A stretch of 8,143 bases of DNA from an archaeon (GTDB lineage: Archaea; Asgardarchaeota; Hermodarchaeia; Hermodarchaeales; Hermodarchaeaceae): contig JABXGS010000158.1 in NCBI GenBank assembly GCA_016550425.1, forward strand, positions 1-8,143. Reading direction: 5' to 3'. Of the stretch, positions 1-5,452 are shown piece by piece (positions within the stretch are counted from its first letter, which is position 1; the number at the start of each line of letters is the position of its first letter). A program made the translations under genes and the position numbers. The notes under the pieces were generated by a model, which worked only from the letters and a program-made list of their open reading frames with translations, searched no databases and was not told the origin of the DNA.

Positions 1-215
1 ATGAAGTGCTTTGTAAACGCCTCAACATTCGTTTGGCTTCCATCATTGTGTATCATGTGGAGAGTTGATTGGAGGAGTTTTTGGAAGAACGTGGATTCAT
101 CAAATAGGTCTTTGTAATAGGGATGAGCCAGTTTGGCATAAGAGACGAGAAACTGGTCCTCATTGAAGAGGACTAGTGTGTTATCAAAGTCAATGAGTAG
201 TGCTTTAATTGTCAT
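1..215 (-). CDS. HAD-superfamily hydrolase, N-terminal 71 residues (cut by window edge)
   Basis: Seen: reading the minus strand from an ATG at 215, the frame stays open to the left edge (71 codons plus two bases). Residues 5-16 read ALLIDFDNTLVL. This is HAD motif I (DxDxT): D9 would be the nucleophile that forms the phospho-aspartate, and D11 the general acid/base. The helical residues that follow fit the start of a C1-type cap domain. Known of the family: most members are soluble phosphatases such as phosphoglycolate phosphatase-like enzymes. The substrate cannot be told because motifs II-IV lie outside the window. A weak GGGG stretch about 9 bases upstream is the only ribosome-binding candidate. 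The gene lies 55 bases downstream of a YbjN-like gene on the same strand and may be cotranscribed with it. Confidence is high for the superfamily and nil for the substrate. Confidence 0.85.
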   Translation of the reverse strand, partial: MTIKALLIDFDNTLVLFNEDQFLVSYAKLAHPYYKDLFDESTFFQKLLQSTLHMIHNDGSQTNVEAFTKHF

Positions 216-270
216 GGCGTTAGCCCCGTTGCCAACCTTTCATAGTCAGTAAGGCTGAGTGTTAACGGTT

Positions 271-696
271 TTATTCTTCGATGCCTCGAACTTTTATTTT
301 GAGCTTCGAGGCAATATTTGCAATGAAGTATGAGACTGCATAGGGAAGTGCATTATACTCTTCCTGAAATCCTTCAAAGCTTAGGGAAGCAATCCCTTCA
401 TGTCCAATAACTCCGACAGCACCTTGATCGGTGAGGAAATACTTAATCTCAGCAAGTTGTCCGTTCGCTTCGAGTAGACTTTGGTAGAGTTTTGATCTAT
501 TGACTTCTTTCAAGGCATCGGCCTCCACGATAATGATGAAAAACCGGACCCATTTATCACTGCGATCAACAATAAGGAGAAATCGACGTTCATCGATATT
601 GTAAGGAAGGATGATGCGGTCTTCAGTGGGAATGACCTTGTATGTGAGATTCATTTGTTTTAAGTAACTTTCAATGGTTTCCATTGTGGTTGTCAT
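271..696 (-). CDS. YbjN / type III chaperone-like protein, copy 1
   Basis: Small soluble alpha/beta protein of 141 residues, without signal peptide or membrane segment. It resembles the YbjN / Tir-chaperone-like fold: a beta-rich first half, then a helix (LYQSLLEANGQLAE), a strand pair around KYFLTDQGAVGVIGHEG, and a C-terminal helix. Members are thought to act in protein-protein binding, not catalysis; the role here is unknown. It is a clear paralog of the next gene upstream: from the LYQ motif on, my hand count gives 35 identities in 65 aligned residues. Start choice: the frame extends to a TTG at 720, but the ATG at 696 has GAGGTC seven bases upstream and gives exactly the 19 residues before the shared NLTY region that the paralog has. 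An ATG at 684 is also possible. It lies 79 bases downstream of its paralog and is probably in the same operon. Confidence 0.8.
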   Translation of the reverse strand: MTTTMETIESYLKQMNLTYKVIPTEDRIILPYNIDERRFLLIVDRSDKWVRFFIIIVEADALKEVNRSKLYQSLLEANGQLAEIKYFLTDQGAVGVIGHEGIASLSFEGFQEEYNALPYAVSYFIANIASKLKIKVRGIEE

Positions 697-718
697 GCTA
701 TTGACCTCTGTTGATTGC

Positions 719-738
719 AATCCTTCAAGGGGAGGATT
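719..738 (-). repeat. Short imperfect inverted repeat between the YbjN-like paralogs
   Basis: AATCCTTC (719-726) and GGAGGATT (731-738) flank a four-base loop, with one mismatch on the minus strand and a G-U pair on the plus strand. It lies in the 79-base spacer between two same-strand genes. It could slow transcription or processing between them, but it lacks a following U-tract and may be chance. Confidence 0.25.
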
Positions 739-775
739 TAGAAAAAGTTTCTTGTTTCTCTGGTTTTGGTTCCTA

Positions 776-1240
776 TTAGGAATAGAAGGAGAGTTCTTCC
801 TTTGTAGGAATGGTAAGTGTGAGATTCAGCTTCTTAGCGATAACAGTTAGAAAATAGATGATTCCGTAGGGAATTGCCCGGAATTCTTCACGAAAACTAT
901 CTACCGTGAGAACCTTCACGCCTTCATGACCGACTATCCCTACATCGCCTTTTTTTGTGATGAAGTATTTGACCTCAGCGAGTTCGCCATTTGCTACTAA
1001 GAGTGCCTGATATAATTCTTCACGTTTTTTTTCATCTGACACTCGATCGGCTAGCATGATGAGAACCCAAAACCGCAAGAACTGACCGGATACATCAATG
1101 ATAACATTAAACTTCAGTTTCTTATCTTGAGCCGTATAGGGGACAATAATACGGTGAACTTGACCTTCAACAGGTTTTATTTCATAGGTGAGGTTCATCG
1201 TTTTCAGGTATGTAGTCACCTGATCAAGGATTTCTTCCAT
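776..1240 (-). CDS. YbjN / type III chaperone-like protein, copy 2
   Basis: Soluble protein of 154 residues with the same layout as its downstream neighbour: an N-terminal helix (YLKTMNLTY), hydrophobic strands (residues about 43-63), the helix ELYQALLVANGELAEVKYF, then GHEGVKVL and a C-terminal helix ending near KKLNL. The C-terminal tail is about ten residues longer than in copy 1. I assign the YbjN/Tir-chaperone-like fold from this pattern; no catalytic residues are evident. Start: the ATG at 1240 has GGAG eight bases upstream. A TATA-like TTTTATCTAA on the minus strand near 1288-1297 would put transcription start about 25-30 bases before the ATG, so this gene probably leads a small operon with copy 1. 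The MFS terminator just upstream separates it from the transporter. Function unknown; a binding or adaptor role is inference from the family. Confidence 0.8.
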   Translation of the reverse strand: MEEILDQVTTYLKTMNLTYEIKPVEGQVHRIIVPYTAQDKKLKFNVIIDVSGQFLRFWVLIMLADRVSDEKKREELYQALLVANGELAEVKYFITKKGDVGIVGHEGVKVLTVDSFREEFRAIPYGIIYFLTVIAKKLNLTLTIPTKEELSFYS

Positions 1241-1287
1241 AAATGGCGCTCCAGAGATTCCAAGTGTCTCAACTGACCCTGAGCAAT

Positions 1288-1298
1288 TAGATAAAACT
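1288..1298 (-). promoter_or_regulatory. Possible TATA box for the YbjN-like pair
   Basis: The minus strand reads AGTTTTATCTA here, about 50 bases before the ATG at 1240. That is compatible with a 25-30 base leader holding the GGAG motif. It is a weak match to an archaeal TATA element. A perfect 7-bp inverted repeat, TGTCTCA (1265-1271) and TGAGACA (1315-1321), brackets it. Confidence 0.3.
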
Positions 1299-1318
1299 AT
1301 CTCCTACTTGCTGCTGAG

Positions 1319-1353
1319 ACAAAAAAGAAGAAGAGAGGTGCAATGAGCACCTC
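1319..1353 (-). terminator. Hairpin plus U-tract terminator of the MFS gene
   Basis: On the minus strand, 11 bases after the transporter stop codon, a perfect 7-bp stem GAGGTGC/GCACCTC (1335-1341 with 1347-1353) closes a five-base loop and is followed by TCTTCTTCTTTTTTGT. This is the layout of an intrinsic terminator. In archaea the U-rich tract alone usually suffices, so the well-formed stem is a bonus. It divides the MFS gene from the YbjN-like pair downstream. Confidence 0.75.
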
Positions 1354-1363
1354 GATGGTTGGA

Positions 1364-2656
1364 TTATTCCTTTTCAGACATTTCCGCTTCCTCACCGGCT
1401 TCGCCATGTTGGACGAAAATCATCGCAACAAGTGCTATGATGAGGAAAACAATGGCAAAGGGCCAGAGAAGGAGCCATTTCGTGGCGAGGGTAAATCCAA
1501 AGGACAGCACTAGAATATCAGCGAGTAGACCAAACGCGATGGGACCAAGGGCTGCGGCGAACTGGCTGGAAACGTAGTAAATACCGGTGTAGGCACCTTG
1601 TTTCTTCCGGCTAACCTCCCACAACATTACAATACTATTAACGTTGACAAAGGACCAGAAGAATCCGGCTAATCCCAGGCTGAGAAGAACTGTGATGAAA
1701 TCTCGCATGAACGAAACGATGACCAGTGCTATGATCATCCCAATGAGTCCTGTCATGATCGTGCGTCGGCGGCCAAATTTTACGGCAATCAATCCGCCTG
1801 GAATGGCGAAGATCACAAACACCAAGGCAAACAGAGTCATGGCAAGAGCTGCAATATTTTCTGGCCACAACAGGGTGAACACACCGTACGAGGTAAACCA
1901 CGTTTCCAAAGTATAGAAGGCAATAAACCATGCAAAGATGGCGACTAATATACTGATAATCGAGCGATCGCTGATGGCTTCACGAAATGCCTCTCGAAGC
2001 GGTTGGTCAACCTTTTCCACTTCTAGAGGGATTTTCGGCTCACGAATCGCAAGAACCAACACAACTAGTGCAAGAATCATGATGAGCGCTGTGACACCGA
2101 ATGCCAGAAGTGGATTTATCCCGTAGAGGATCGAGCCTACAACAAAGGCAAATATTGATCCAATGCCTCCCATCAGGTTAATGACACCGTTGGCCGGACT
2201 TCGCTTTTCGGAAGGTGTAAAATCAGGCATCATCGCCACGGTGGGTGCCCGGTATATTGCCATGGAGATATCGAAGCCTAGAATGAGAATCACAAGTGAC
2301 AAAAGACCCAGCATCCCTGGAACAGTAGCAGCTATTGGTAACCCAACAAAAAACCCAGCAGCGAGTGGAATACCAACGATAAGATATGGCATGCGTCGTC
2401 CAAAGCGGTTCCAAGTCTTATCAGACCGTCCACCCATGAGTGGATGCATGATGATTGCCACGAGATTGTCAATCCCCATGAAAAACCCAGCCAATGCGAC
2501 CACAAAGGGGAACGTTGGAAGAGCACTTAAAATTGAGGTTTGGAGAAAGATTGGCACATAAGAATTGAAGAGAGACCAGCTTATTGCCGTTGTAAAGAAT
2601 CCGAGACCAATGAGAAAAATCGTAACCCAGCTAAACTTCCTTTTTTCTGCATTCAT
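1364..2656 (-). CDS. MFS transporter of the SLC45 / GPH sugar-symporter type
   Basis: Integral membrane protein of 430 residues with about 12 hydrophobic segments in two sets of six, split by a charged central loop near residues 205-230. MFS motif A is clear after helix 2: GGRSDKTWNRFGRRMPY (residues 75-91). A degenerate copy, KFGRRRT (293-299), lies in the second half. The stretch around residues 135-157 (YRAPTVAMMPDFTP, then KRSPANG) is typical of SLC45/sucrose-H+ and glycoside-pentoside-hexuronide symporters, so a proton- or sodium-coupled sugar is the likeliest substrate; the exact one is not readable. The C-terminus is acidic and cytoplasmic. The start is an ATG at 2656 with a weak GGGG-type motif upstream. 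A TATA-like CGCTTAAAC lies about 40 bases before it. No sugar enzyme is next to it, so the substrate has no context support. Confidence 0.85.
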   Translation of the reverse strand: MNAEKRKFSWVTIFLIGLGFFTTAISWSLFNSYVPIFLQTSILSALPTFPFVVALAGFFMGIDNLVAIIMHPLMGGRSDKTWNRFGRRMPYLIVGIPLAAGFFVGLPIAATVPGMLGLLSLVILILGFDISMAIYRAPTVAMMPDFTPSEKRSPANGVINLMGGIGSIFAFVVGSILYGINPLLAFGVTALIMILALVVLVLAIREPKIPLEVEKVDQPLREAFREAISDRSIISILVAIFAWFIAFYTLETWFTSYGVFTLLWPENIAALAMTLFALVFVIFAIPGGLIAVKFGRRRTIMTGLIGMIIALVIVSFMRDFITVLLSLGLAGFFWSFVNVNSIVMLWEVSRKKQGAYTGIYYVSSQFAAALGPIAFGLLADILVLSFGFTLATKWLLLWPFAIVFLIIALVAMIFVQHGEAGEEAEMSEKE

Positions 2657-2670
2657 TGAAGTACGCCCCT

Positions 2671-2741
2671 AATCAAAGAAGCTTGATTGGAGTTTAAGCG
2701 AAAACAGGTACAGTGTTTTTAGCACTTAAGTGTGACAGGTA
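2671..2741 (-). promoter_or_regulatory. Upstream region of the MFS gene with small repeats
   Basis: The 121-base spacer before the transporter holds a weak TATA-like CGCTTAAAC (2692-2700, minus strand), a 6-bp inverted repeat AATCAA/TTGATT (2671-2676 and 2683-2688), a 10-bp palindrome CACTTAAGTG (2723-2732) and a direct repeat ACAGGTA (2704-2710 and 2735-2741) flanking that palindrome. The last two lie upstream of the TATA-like site, where an activator would bind. That is a suggestion from position only. A pyrimidine tract TTCTTCTTTTCC on the minus strand at 2746-2757 may end the zinc-ribbon transcript. Confidence 0.3.
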
Positions 2742-2777
2742 GGCGGAAAAGAAGAACTAACGCCACTTAATCAGTAA

Positions 2778-2960
2778 CTAGAGACGGAAGGATCGCCCGC
2801 AGTGACGGCAGCGTGCCTGTTTTTCTTTGGATAAAAGCCAGTAGTAGTGTTTGCTCTTAATGAGGTTGAGTTGTCCACAGGCTGGACAAGTGATAGCCTT
2901 GGTTGTCGAACGGTTAACGGTTGTGACCGTACCGGACTCCGCAGCTGTCGTTTTAAACAC
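2778..2960 (-). CDS. Small zinc-ribbon protein, unknown function
   Basis: Protein of 60 residues with two zinc knuckles, CPACG (C25, C28) and CRHCG (C51, C54), separated by 22 residues. This is a compact zinc ribbon that should bind one Zn2+. The first 20 residues are Ser/Thr-rich and probably disordered; the end is basic (GRSFRL). Such ribbons are often nucleic-acid- or protein-binding, but no family was recognised. Start: a GTG at 2960 is the only usable initiator, since an in-frame TGA lies five codons upstream and no ATG follows before the first knuckle; GAGGA lies about 11 bases ahead. A strong TATA box at 3000-3007 on the same strand, about 40 bases upstream, and the intact knuckles argue it is a real gene. 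It diverges from cdd and is followed after 121 bases by the MFS gene. Confidence 0.7.
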   Translation of the reverse strand: MFKTTAAESGTVTTVNRSTTKAITCPACGQLNLIKSKHYYWLLSKEKQARCRHCGRSFRL

Positions 2961-2999
2961 TTCCTGATGCCATCCTCATTTTATTCGCTTCAAAGAAGC

Positions 3000-3007
3000 T
3001 ATTTAAA
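3000..3007 (-). promoter_or_regulatory. TATA box of the zinc-ribbon gene
   Basis: The minus strand reads GGGTTTAAATAGC, a good archaeal TATA element. Its position predicts transcription start near 2975, giving a leader of about 15 bases before the GTG at 2960. The core is nearly palindromic, but no plus-strand gene starts close enough to use it. Confidence 0.55.
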
Positions 3008-3141
3008 CCCTTGGATTTGGGAAAGGGGCGATGGTTTTCGCTAAATTGTCCAAAATAGCAAACAGGAGCTTTCTTGGTTGTACTTAGGCGTTTAAGCCGA
3101 TTTATAGGATTTTTAGAGGAATGAGGGCGTCTAAAAGCTTA

Positions 3142-3149
3142 TTTATATT
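3142..3149 (+). promoter_or_regulatory. Probable TATA box of cdd
   Basis: GCTTATTTATATTG on the plus strand is the best TATA-like match upstream of cdd. It predicts transcription start near 3170-3175 and a leader of about 95 bases that would contain the hairpin at 3180-3204. Weaker alternatives lie at 3101-3106 and near 3208-3214; the last would give a leader of about 30 bases without the hairpin. Confidence 0.4.
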
Positions 3150-3179
3150 GTGGGTAATACGCTGGACTTTGATATGACC

Positions 3180-3204
3180 CTCGTGGTTGTTGACAACCGA
3201 CGAG
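3180..3204 (+). promoter_or_regulatory. Stable hairpin in the presumed cdd leader
   Basis: CTCGT (3180-3184) pairs with ACGAG (3200-3204), and GGTTG (3185-3189) pairs with CAACC (3194-3198). The loop is TTGA and G3199 is bulged. That makes ten base pairs, well above the surrounding background. It lies 63 bases before the cdd start. It is not followed by a U-tract, so it is not a simple terminator. It could stabilise the leader, act as an RNA control element, or serve as an imperfect operator in DNA form. Confidence 0.45.
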
Positions 3205-3267
3205 CTCTTATACAGCCTTACTAGGAATATCGGCTTAGACAATGTTGAGTGGTAGAGGAGTTGAACC

Positions 3268-3672
3268 ATGCAGCTGAGTGATGAAGAACTTATTGAAAAA
3301 GCCCGAGCCGCGCAGAACCACGCGTATGCTCCGTATTCGCAGTTTGCAGTTGGAGCAGCCCTTCTGACTGAGAATGGCCAGGTGTTCACAGGTTGTAATG
3401 TGGAAAACGCGACATTTGGGGCAACAGTGTGTGCAGAACGTACAGCAGTATTTTCTGCGGTGTGTCACGGGGTTCGACGGTTTGTAAAAATCGCCATAGT
3501 GACGGATAACAAAGAACCAGTGATGCCTTGTGGCATTTGTCGGAGTGTGCTCTTTGAATTTGCACCAAATCTCGAAGTTATTGCTATGGGATCATCAGGG
3601 TTGGTTGAGAGAATATCGTTGTCTCAATTGTATCCTAAAGGGTTTCGTCTTGAAGTTGAGAATGAAGAATGA
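3268..3672 (+). CDS. cdd: Cytidine deaminase
   Basis: Hydrolyses cytidine or deoxycytidine to uridine or deoxyuridine and ammonia in cytoplasmic pyrimidine salvage. The 134-residue length is that of the tetrameric homologs. Visible signatures: substrate-binding TGCNVENATFG (41-51), the zinc/catalytic VCAERTA (C55 a zinc ligand, E57 the proton shuttle) and PCGICRSVLFEF (C88 and C91 the other zinc ligands). The three-cysteine zinc site is that of the small tetrameric class. One oddity: the usual PCGxCRQ motif has Ser93 in place of Gln. The start ATG at 3268 has GAGGAG with a seven-base spacer, a strong Shine-Dalgarno match. The gene ends 12 bases from the convergent 119-residue gene, leaving no room for a separate terminator. 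No other nucleoside gene is adjacent. Confidence 0.95.
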   Translation: MQLSDEELIEKARAAQNHAYAPYSQFAVGAALLTENGQVFTGCNVENATFGATVCAERTAVFSAVCHGVRRFVKIAIVTDNKEPVMPCGICRSVLFEFAPNLEVIAMGSSGLVERISLSQLYPKGFRLEVENEE

Positions 3673-3684
3673 CTCTTTGGCAAG

Positions 3685-4044
3685 TTAGGCATTTCGAGTC
3701 ATGACTTGTCGGATATATTTGAAAACAAGAACGAGAAGTTCATAATCCATGACTGGACCGAAGGCGATGCGTTGATTATCGTTGGTTTCAGCATAGAGAA
3801 AGACGTTGGAATTCTTTTTTACAATGACGCTGGCTTGGTTGGATTCGGCGTAAACATCCATGCCTTGAAAAAATTGTTTGATATATTCGATATCAAGAGG
3901 GCGGCTTATTTGTACATTAGCGTATCCTGATTCGGTGCAATGAATTTTCATTTTCCCAAGAAACAGGGCATCATCAGTGACGGCGGGTTCAGCCTCTTGT
4001 AAAAGTGAGAGGAGAGTCTGCTTTACTAGGTCCTTCCTCGTCAT
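3685..4044 (-). CDS. Hypothetical protein, 119 residues
   Basis: Not recognised. The protein is soluble, with no signal peptide or membrane segment. The likely structure is an N-terminal helix (residues 3-18, KDLVKQTLLSLLQEAE), several short strands over 24-95 (LFLGKMKIHC, NVQISRP, QASVIVKK, VFLYAET, RIAFGPV), and a C-terminal helix (YELLVLVFKYIRQVM). One cysteine (C36) gives no metal site. A small alpha/beta binding domain, as in roadblock-like or YbjN-like proteins, is conceivable, but I see no sequence match to the two YbjN-like proteins in this window. The ATG at 4044 is the first of the frame, with only a weak GGGA upstream and an AT-rich minus-strand AAATAAAAAG about 25 bases away that could give a nearly leaderless message. 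It diverges from the cupin gene and converges on cdd. The uninterrupted frame and ordered composition support a real gene. Confidence 0.65.
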   Translation of the reverse strand: MTRKDLVKQTLLSLLQEAEPAVTDDALFLGKMKIHCTESGYANVQISRPLDIEYIKQFFQGMDVYAESNQASVIVKKNSNVFLYAETNDNQRIAFGPVMDYELLVLVFKYIRQVMTRNA

Positions 4045-4152
4045 TATCCGTCCCGCCAGGTTTCTTTTTATTTCAGTTGTAATTGTATGCGTGGTTCTGC
4101 GACCAATTAAGTGTTCTCGTAGCTCATGAGTTGACTTTTAATACACCAGGTT

Positions 4153-4171
4153 TACGGTGAGATTCACCGTA
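4153..4171. promoter_or_regulatory. Perfect inverted repeat, likely operator at the cupin promoter
   Basis: TACGGTGA (4153-4160) and TCACCGTA (4164-4171) are exact reverse complements around the spacer GAT. The right arm overlaps a TATA-like TATAAG (4170-4175), so a dimeric regulator bound here would block TBP/TFB. It lies in the 169-base divergent spacer and could also control the 119-residue gene. The regulator is not in this window. Confidence 0.6.
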
Positions 4172-4189
4172 TAAGAATGCGTATTTAAG
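4170..4189 (+). promoter_or_regulatory. TATA-like elements and ribosome-binding site region of the cupin gene
   Basis: Two TATA-like sites lie before the cupin start: TATAAG (4170-4175), predicting transcription start near 4199, and TATTTAAG (4182-4189), predicting start almost at the ATG. The first better fits the GGTGAT Shine-Dalgarno motif at 4202-4207, six bases before the ATG, which would need to be transcribed. Confidence 0.45.
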
Positions 4190-4213
4190 TCTTCAAGATT
4201 TGGTGATAAAAGT

Positions 4214-4555
4214 ATGATTGTTGGTCAATTTGATGAACGCCAAGAAGAAGAAGTAACTCAGTATGGTTCAACTGGTACAACTATTCGTTGGTTGATTAAT
4301 CGTGAACATGGAGCACAGACATTTGCGATGCGCCGATTTGAAGTGCAACCTGGTGGAGAAATTCCCCTTCATGGTCACGAGGCAGATCATGAAATTTACA
4401 TTCTCTTTGGTCAAGGAGTAGCTTTTACTCCGGAGCAGGAGGTTCCAATTGAAGCAGATATGTTTCTTTATGTTCCGCCTCATGAAAAACACGGATATCG
4501 AAATACAGGCAAAACCCCCTTGGTGTTTATCTGCGTCATTCCCCTTCTCGATTAG
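4214..4555 (+). CDS. Single-domain cupin protein
   Basis: Small beta-barrel protein of 113 residues. Cupin motif 1 is GGEIPLHGHEADHEIYILFG (residues 47-66), with metal ligands H53, H55 and E60. Motif 2 is DMFLYVPPHEKHGYRNTG (82-99), with H93 as the fourth ligand. The site should hold a divalent metal (Fe, Mn, Ni or Zn). Known of the family: stand-alone cupins of this size include sugar-binding, isomerase, dioxygenase-like and ligand-sensing proteins; nothing here fixes the reaction. The start ATG has GGTGAT six bases upstream, and a perfect inverted repeat overlaps the promoter, so it is probably tightly regulated. It converges on the serine dehydratase operon with 17 bases between stops and diverges from the 119-residue gene. 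It carries no DNA-binding domain, so it is unlikely to be its own repressor. Confidence 0.85.
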   Translation: MIVGQFDERQEEEVTQYGSTGTTIRWLINREHGAQTFAMRRFEVQPGGEIPLHGHEADHEIYILFGQGVAFTPEQEVPIEADMFLYVPPHEKHGYRNTGKTPLVFICVIPLLD

Positions 4556-4572
4556 GTTCATGGAAGGAATGG

Positions 4573-5433
4573 TTAGCCCACTTTCTTGCGATACTTATTT
4601 CCCGTAGGTGTATTTGCGAGGCCACCAAGTGCAGTCTCTCGGAGACTTTCTGGGAGGGCTTCACCGACTTCACGCATTGCGTCAATAACCTCATCAACTG
4701 GAATTCGGCTTATTATGCCTGCGAGAGCTAACTCAGCCGCGAGGAAGGCTTGCATTAATGCTCCTGCATTACGAAGAACACAAGGCACTTCGACTAGTCC
4801 AGCAACTGGATCGCATACAAGTCCGAGCATGTTGCTTAAGCAGAGTGCCACAGCATGTCCTATCATGGTGGGGCTACCACCGGCCAATTCAGTAAGCGCG
4901 CCAGCAGCCATTGCTGCAGCAACTCCACACTCAGCTTGGCAGCCTCCTTCAGCACCTGAAATCGAAGCATTGATGGAACACACGATTCCGATTCCTGCTG
5001 CAGTGAAAAGGGCTGTAATGATAGCTTCTTCATCCACGTGAAGATGGTCTTTGGCGAACATCATCGCCGCAGGAACAATGCCACAACTACCCGCAGTGGG
5101 ACAGGCGACAATGCGTCCCATGGAGGCGTTGACTTCGGCTATGCCTAATGCCCAAGCAACAGCCTTGGATATACCAGAACTGAGAAATTTAGGTTTTCGT
5201 AAAAAGAATAATTTTCCATCCCCTCCACTTAATCCGCTAACAGAGCGAATATCTTCGGTGACCCCCCTCTCAAGAGATTGCTTCATCACTTCCCAAGAGA
5301 TTACCATTTGACCCCGAATAGTGTCTTCAGATTCAGCCTCTTGTTCTGCTTCCACTGCGAGTACAATTTCGCCAATACGTTTCTTTTCACGTCCAGCGAG
5401 TTTGATGAGTTGCTTCATTGAATCATAGTTCAT
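4573..5433 (-). CDS. sdaAA: L-serine dehydratase, iron-sulfur type, alpha subunit
   Basis: Catalytic subunit (286 residues) of the oxygen-sensitive [4Fe-4S] enzyme that converts L-serine to pyruvate and ammonia in the cytoplasm. Signatures: ACPTAGSCGIVPAAM (110-124), SGAEGGCQAECGVA (159-172), and CDPVAGLVEVPC (207-218). The likely cluster ligands are C165, C207 and C218. The 42- and 11-residue spacings equal those I recall for the characterised single-chain enzyme of Legionella, which supports an intact cluster site. Length is normal for the split alpha chain. The start is the ATG at 5433, with a GTGAT motif a few bases upstream; an out-of-frame ATG sits at 5437. It follows the beta gene after 19 bases, so the pair is an operon. 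The cluster implies an anaerobic or microaerobic host. Confidence 0.93.
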   Translation of the reverse strand: MNYDSMKQLIKLAGREKKRIGEIVLAVEAEQEAESEDTIRGQMVISWEVMKQSLERGVTEDIRSVSGLSGGDGKLFFLRKPKFLSSGISKAVAWALGIAEVNASMGRIVACPTAGSCGIVPAAMMFAKDHLHVDEEAIITALFTAAGIGIVCSINASISGAEGGCQAECGVAAAMAAGALTELAGGSPTMIGHAVALCLSNMLGLVCDPVAGLVEVPCVLRNAGALMQAFLAAELALAGIISRIPVDEVIDAMREVGEALPESLRETALGGLANTPTGNKYRKKVG

Positions 5434-5452
5434 ACATTATCACATCTTTCAA

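Larger units (their letters stand above)
2961..3267. other. Divergent spacer between zinc-ribbon gene and cdd (307 bases)
   Basis: No convincing gene lies here. It holds a minus-strand TATA box near 3000, two plus-strand TATA-like sites (TTTATA at 3101-3106 and TTTATATT at 3142-3149), a third weaker one (TTATACA around 3208-3214), and a hairpin at 3180-3204. No tRNA fold or tandem repeat was found. Confidence 0.6.

Noticed and set aside
219..236. Small hairpin GTTGGC/GCTAAC just before the HAD start
   Set aside because: Only six pairs including a G-U; it could mask the ribosome site but is too weak to call.
697..720. TTG start at 720 for YbjN-like copy 1, adding eight residues
   Set aside because: The ATG at 696 has GAGGTC at good spacing and gives the same N-terminal length as the paralog, while the TTG has its purine motif directly abutting it.
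1359..2561. Several plus-strand open frames (1359-1577, 1644-1916, 1938-2126, 2163-2561) and minus-strand ones in other frames inside the MFS gene
   Set aside because: They are Arg/Ser/Pro-rich or low-order shadows of a clear 12-helix membrane protein, with no motifs of their own.
2847..3044. Plus-strand 65-residue frame across the zinc-ribbon gene
   Set aside because: It overlaps the antisense of a motif-bearing gene with its own TATA box and shows no recognisable domain.
3102..3568. Minus-strand frames overlapping cdd (3102-3389, 3235-3468, 3386-3568)
   Set aside because: They are antisense to a certain cytidine deaminase; their cysteine and histidine content simply mirrors cdd codons.
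4080..4109. Inverted repeat TAATTG/CAATTA with an 18-base spacer in the spacer upstream of the 119-residue gene
   Set aside because: Six-base AT-rich arms this far apart are expected by chance; kept out of the feature list.
4586..5311. Plus-strand frames of 151 and 86 residues opposite sdaAA
   Set aside because: Ala/Pro/Ser-rich shadows of a fully conserved dehydratase subunit.
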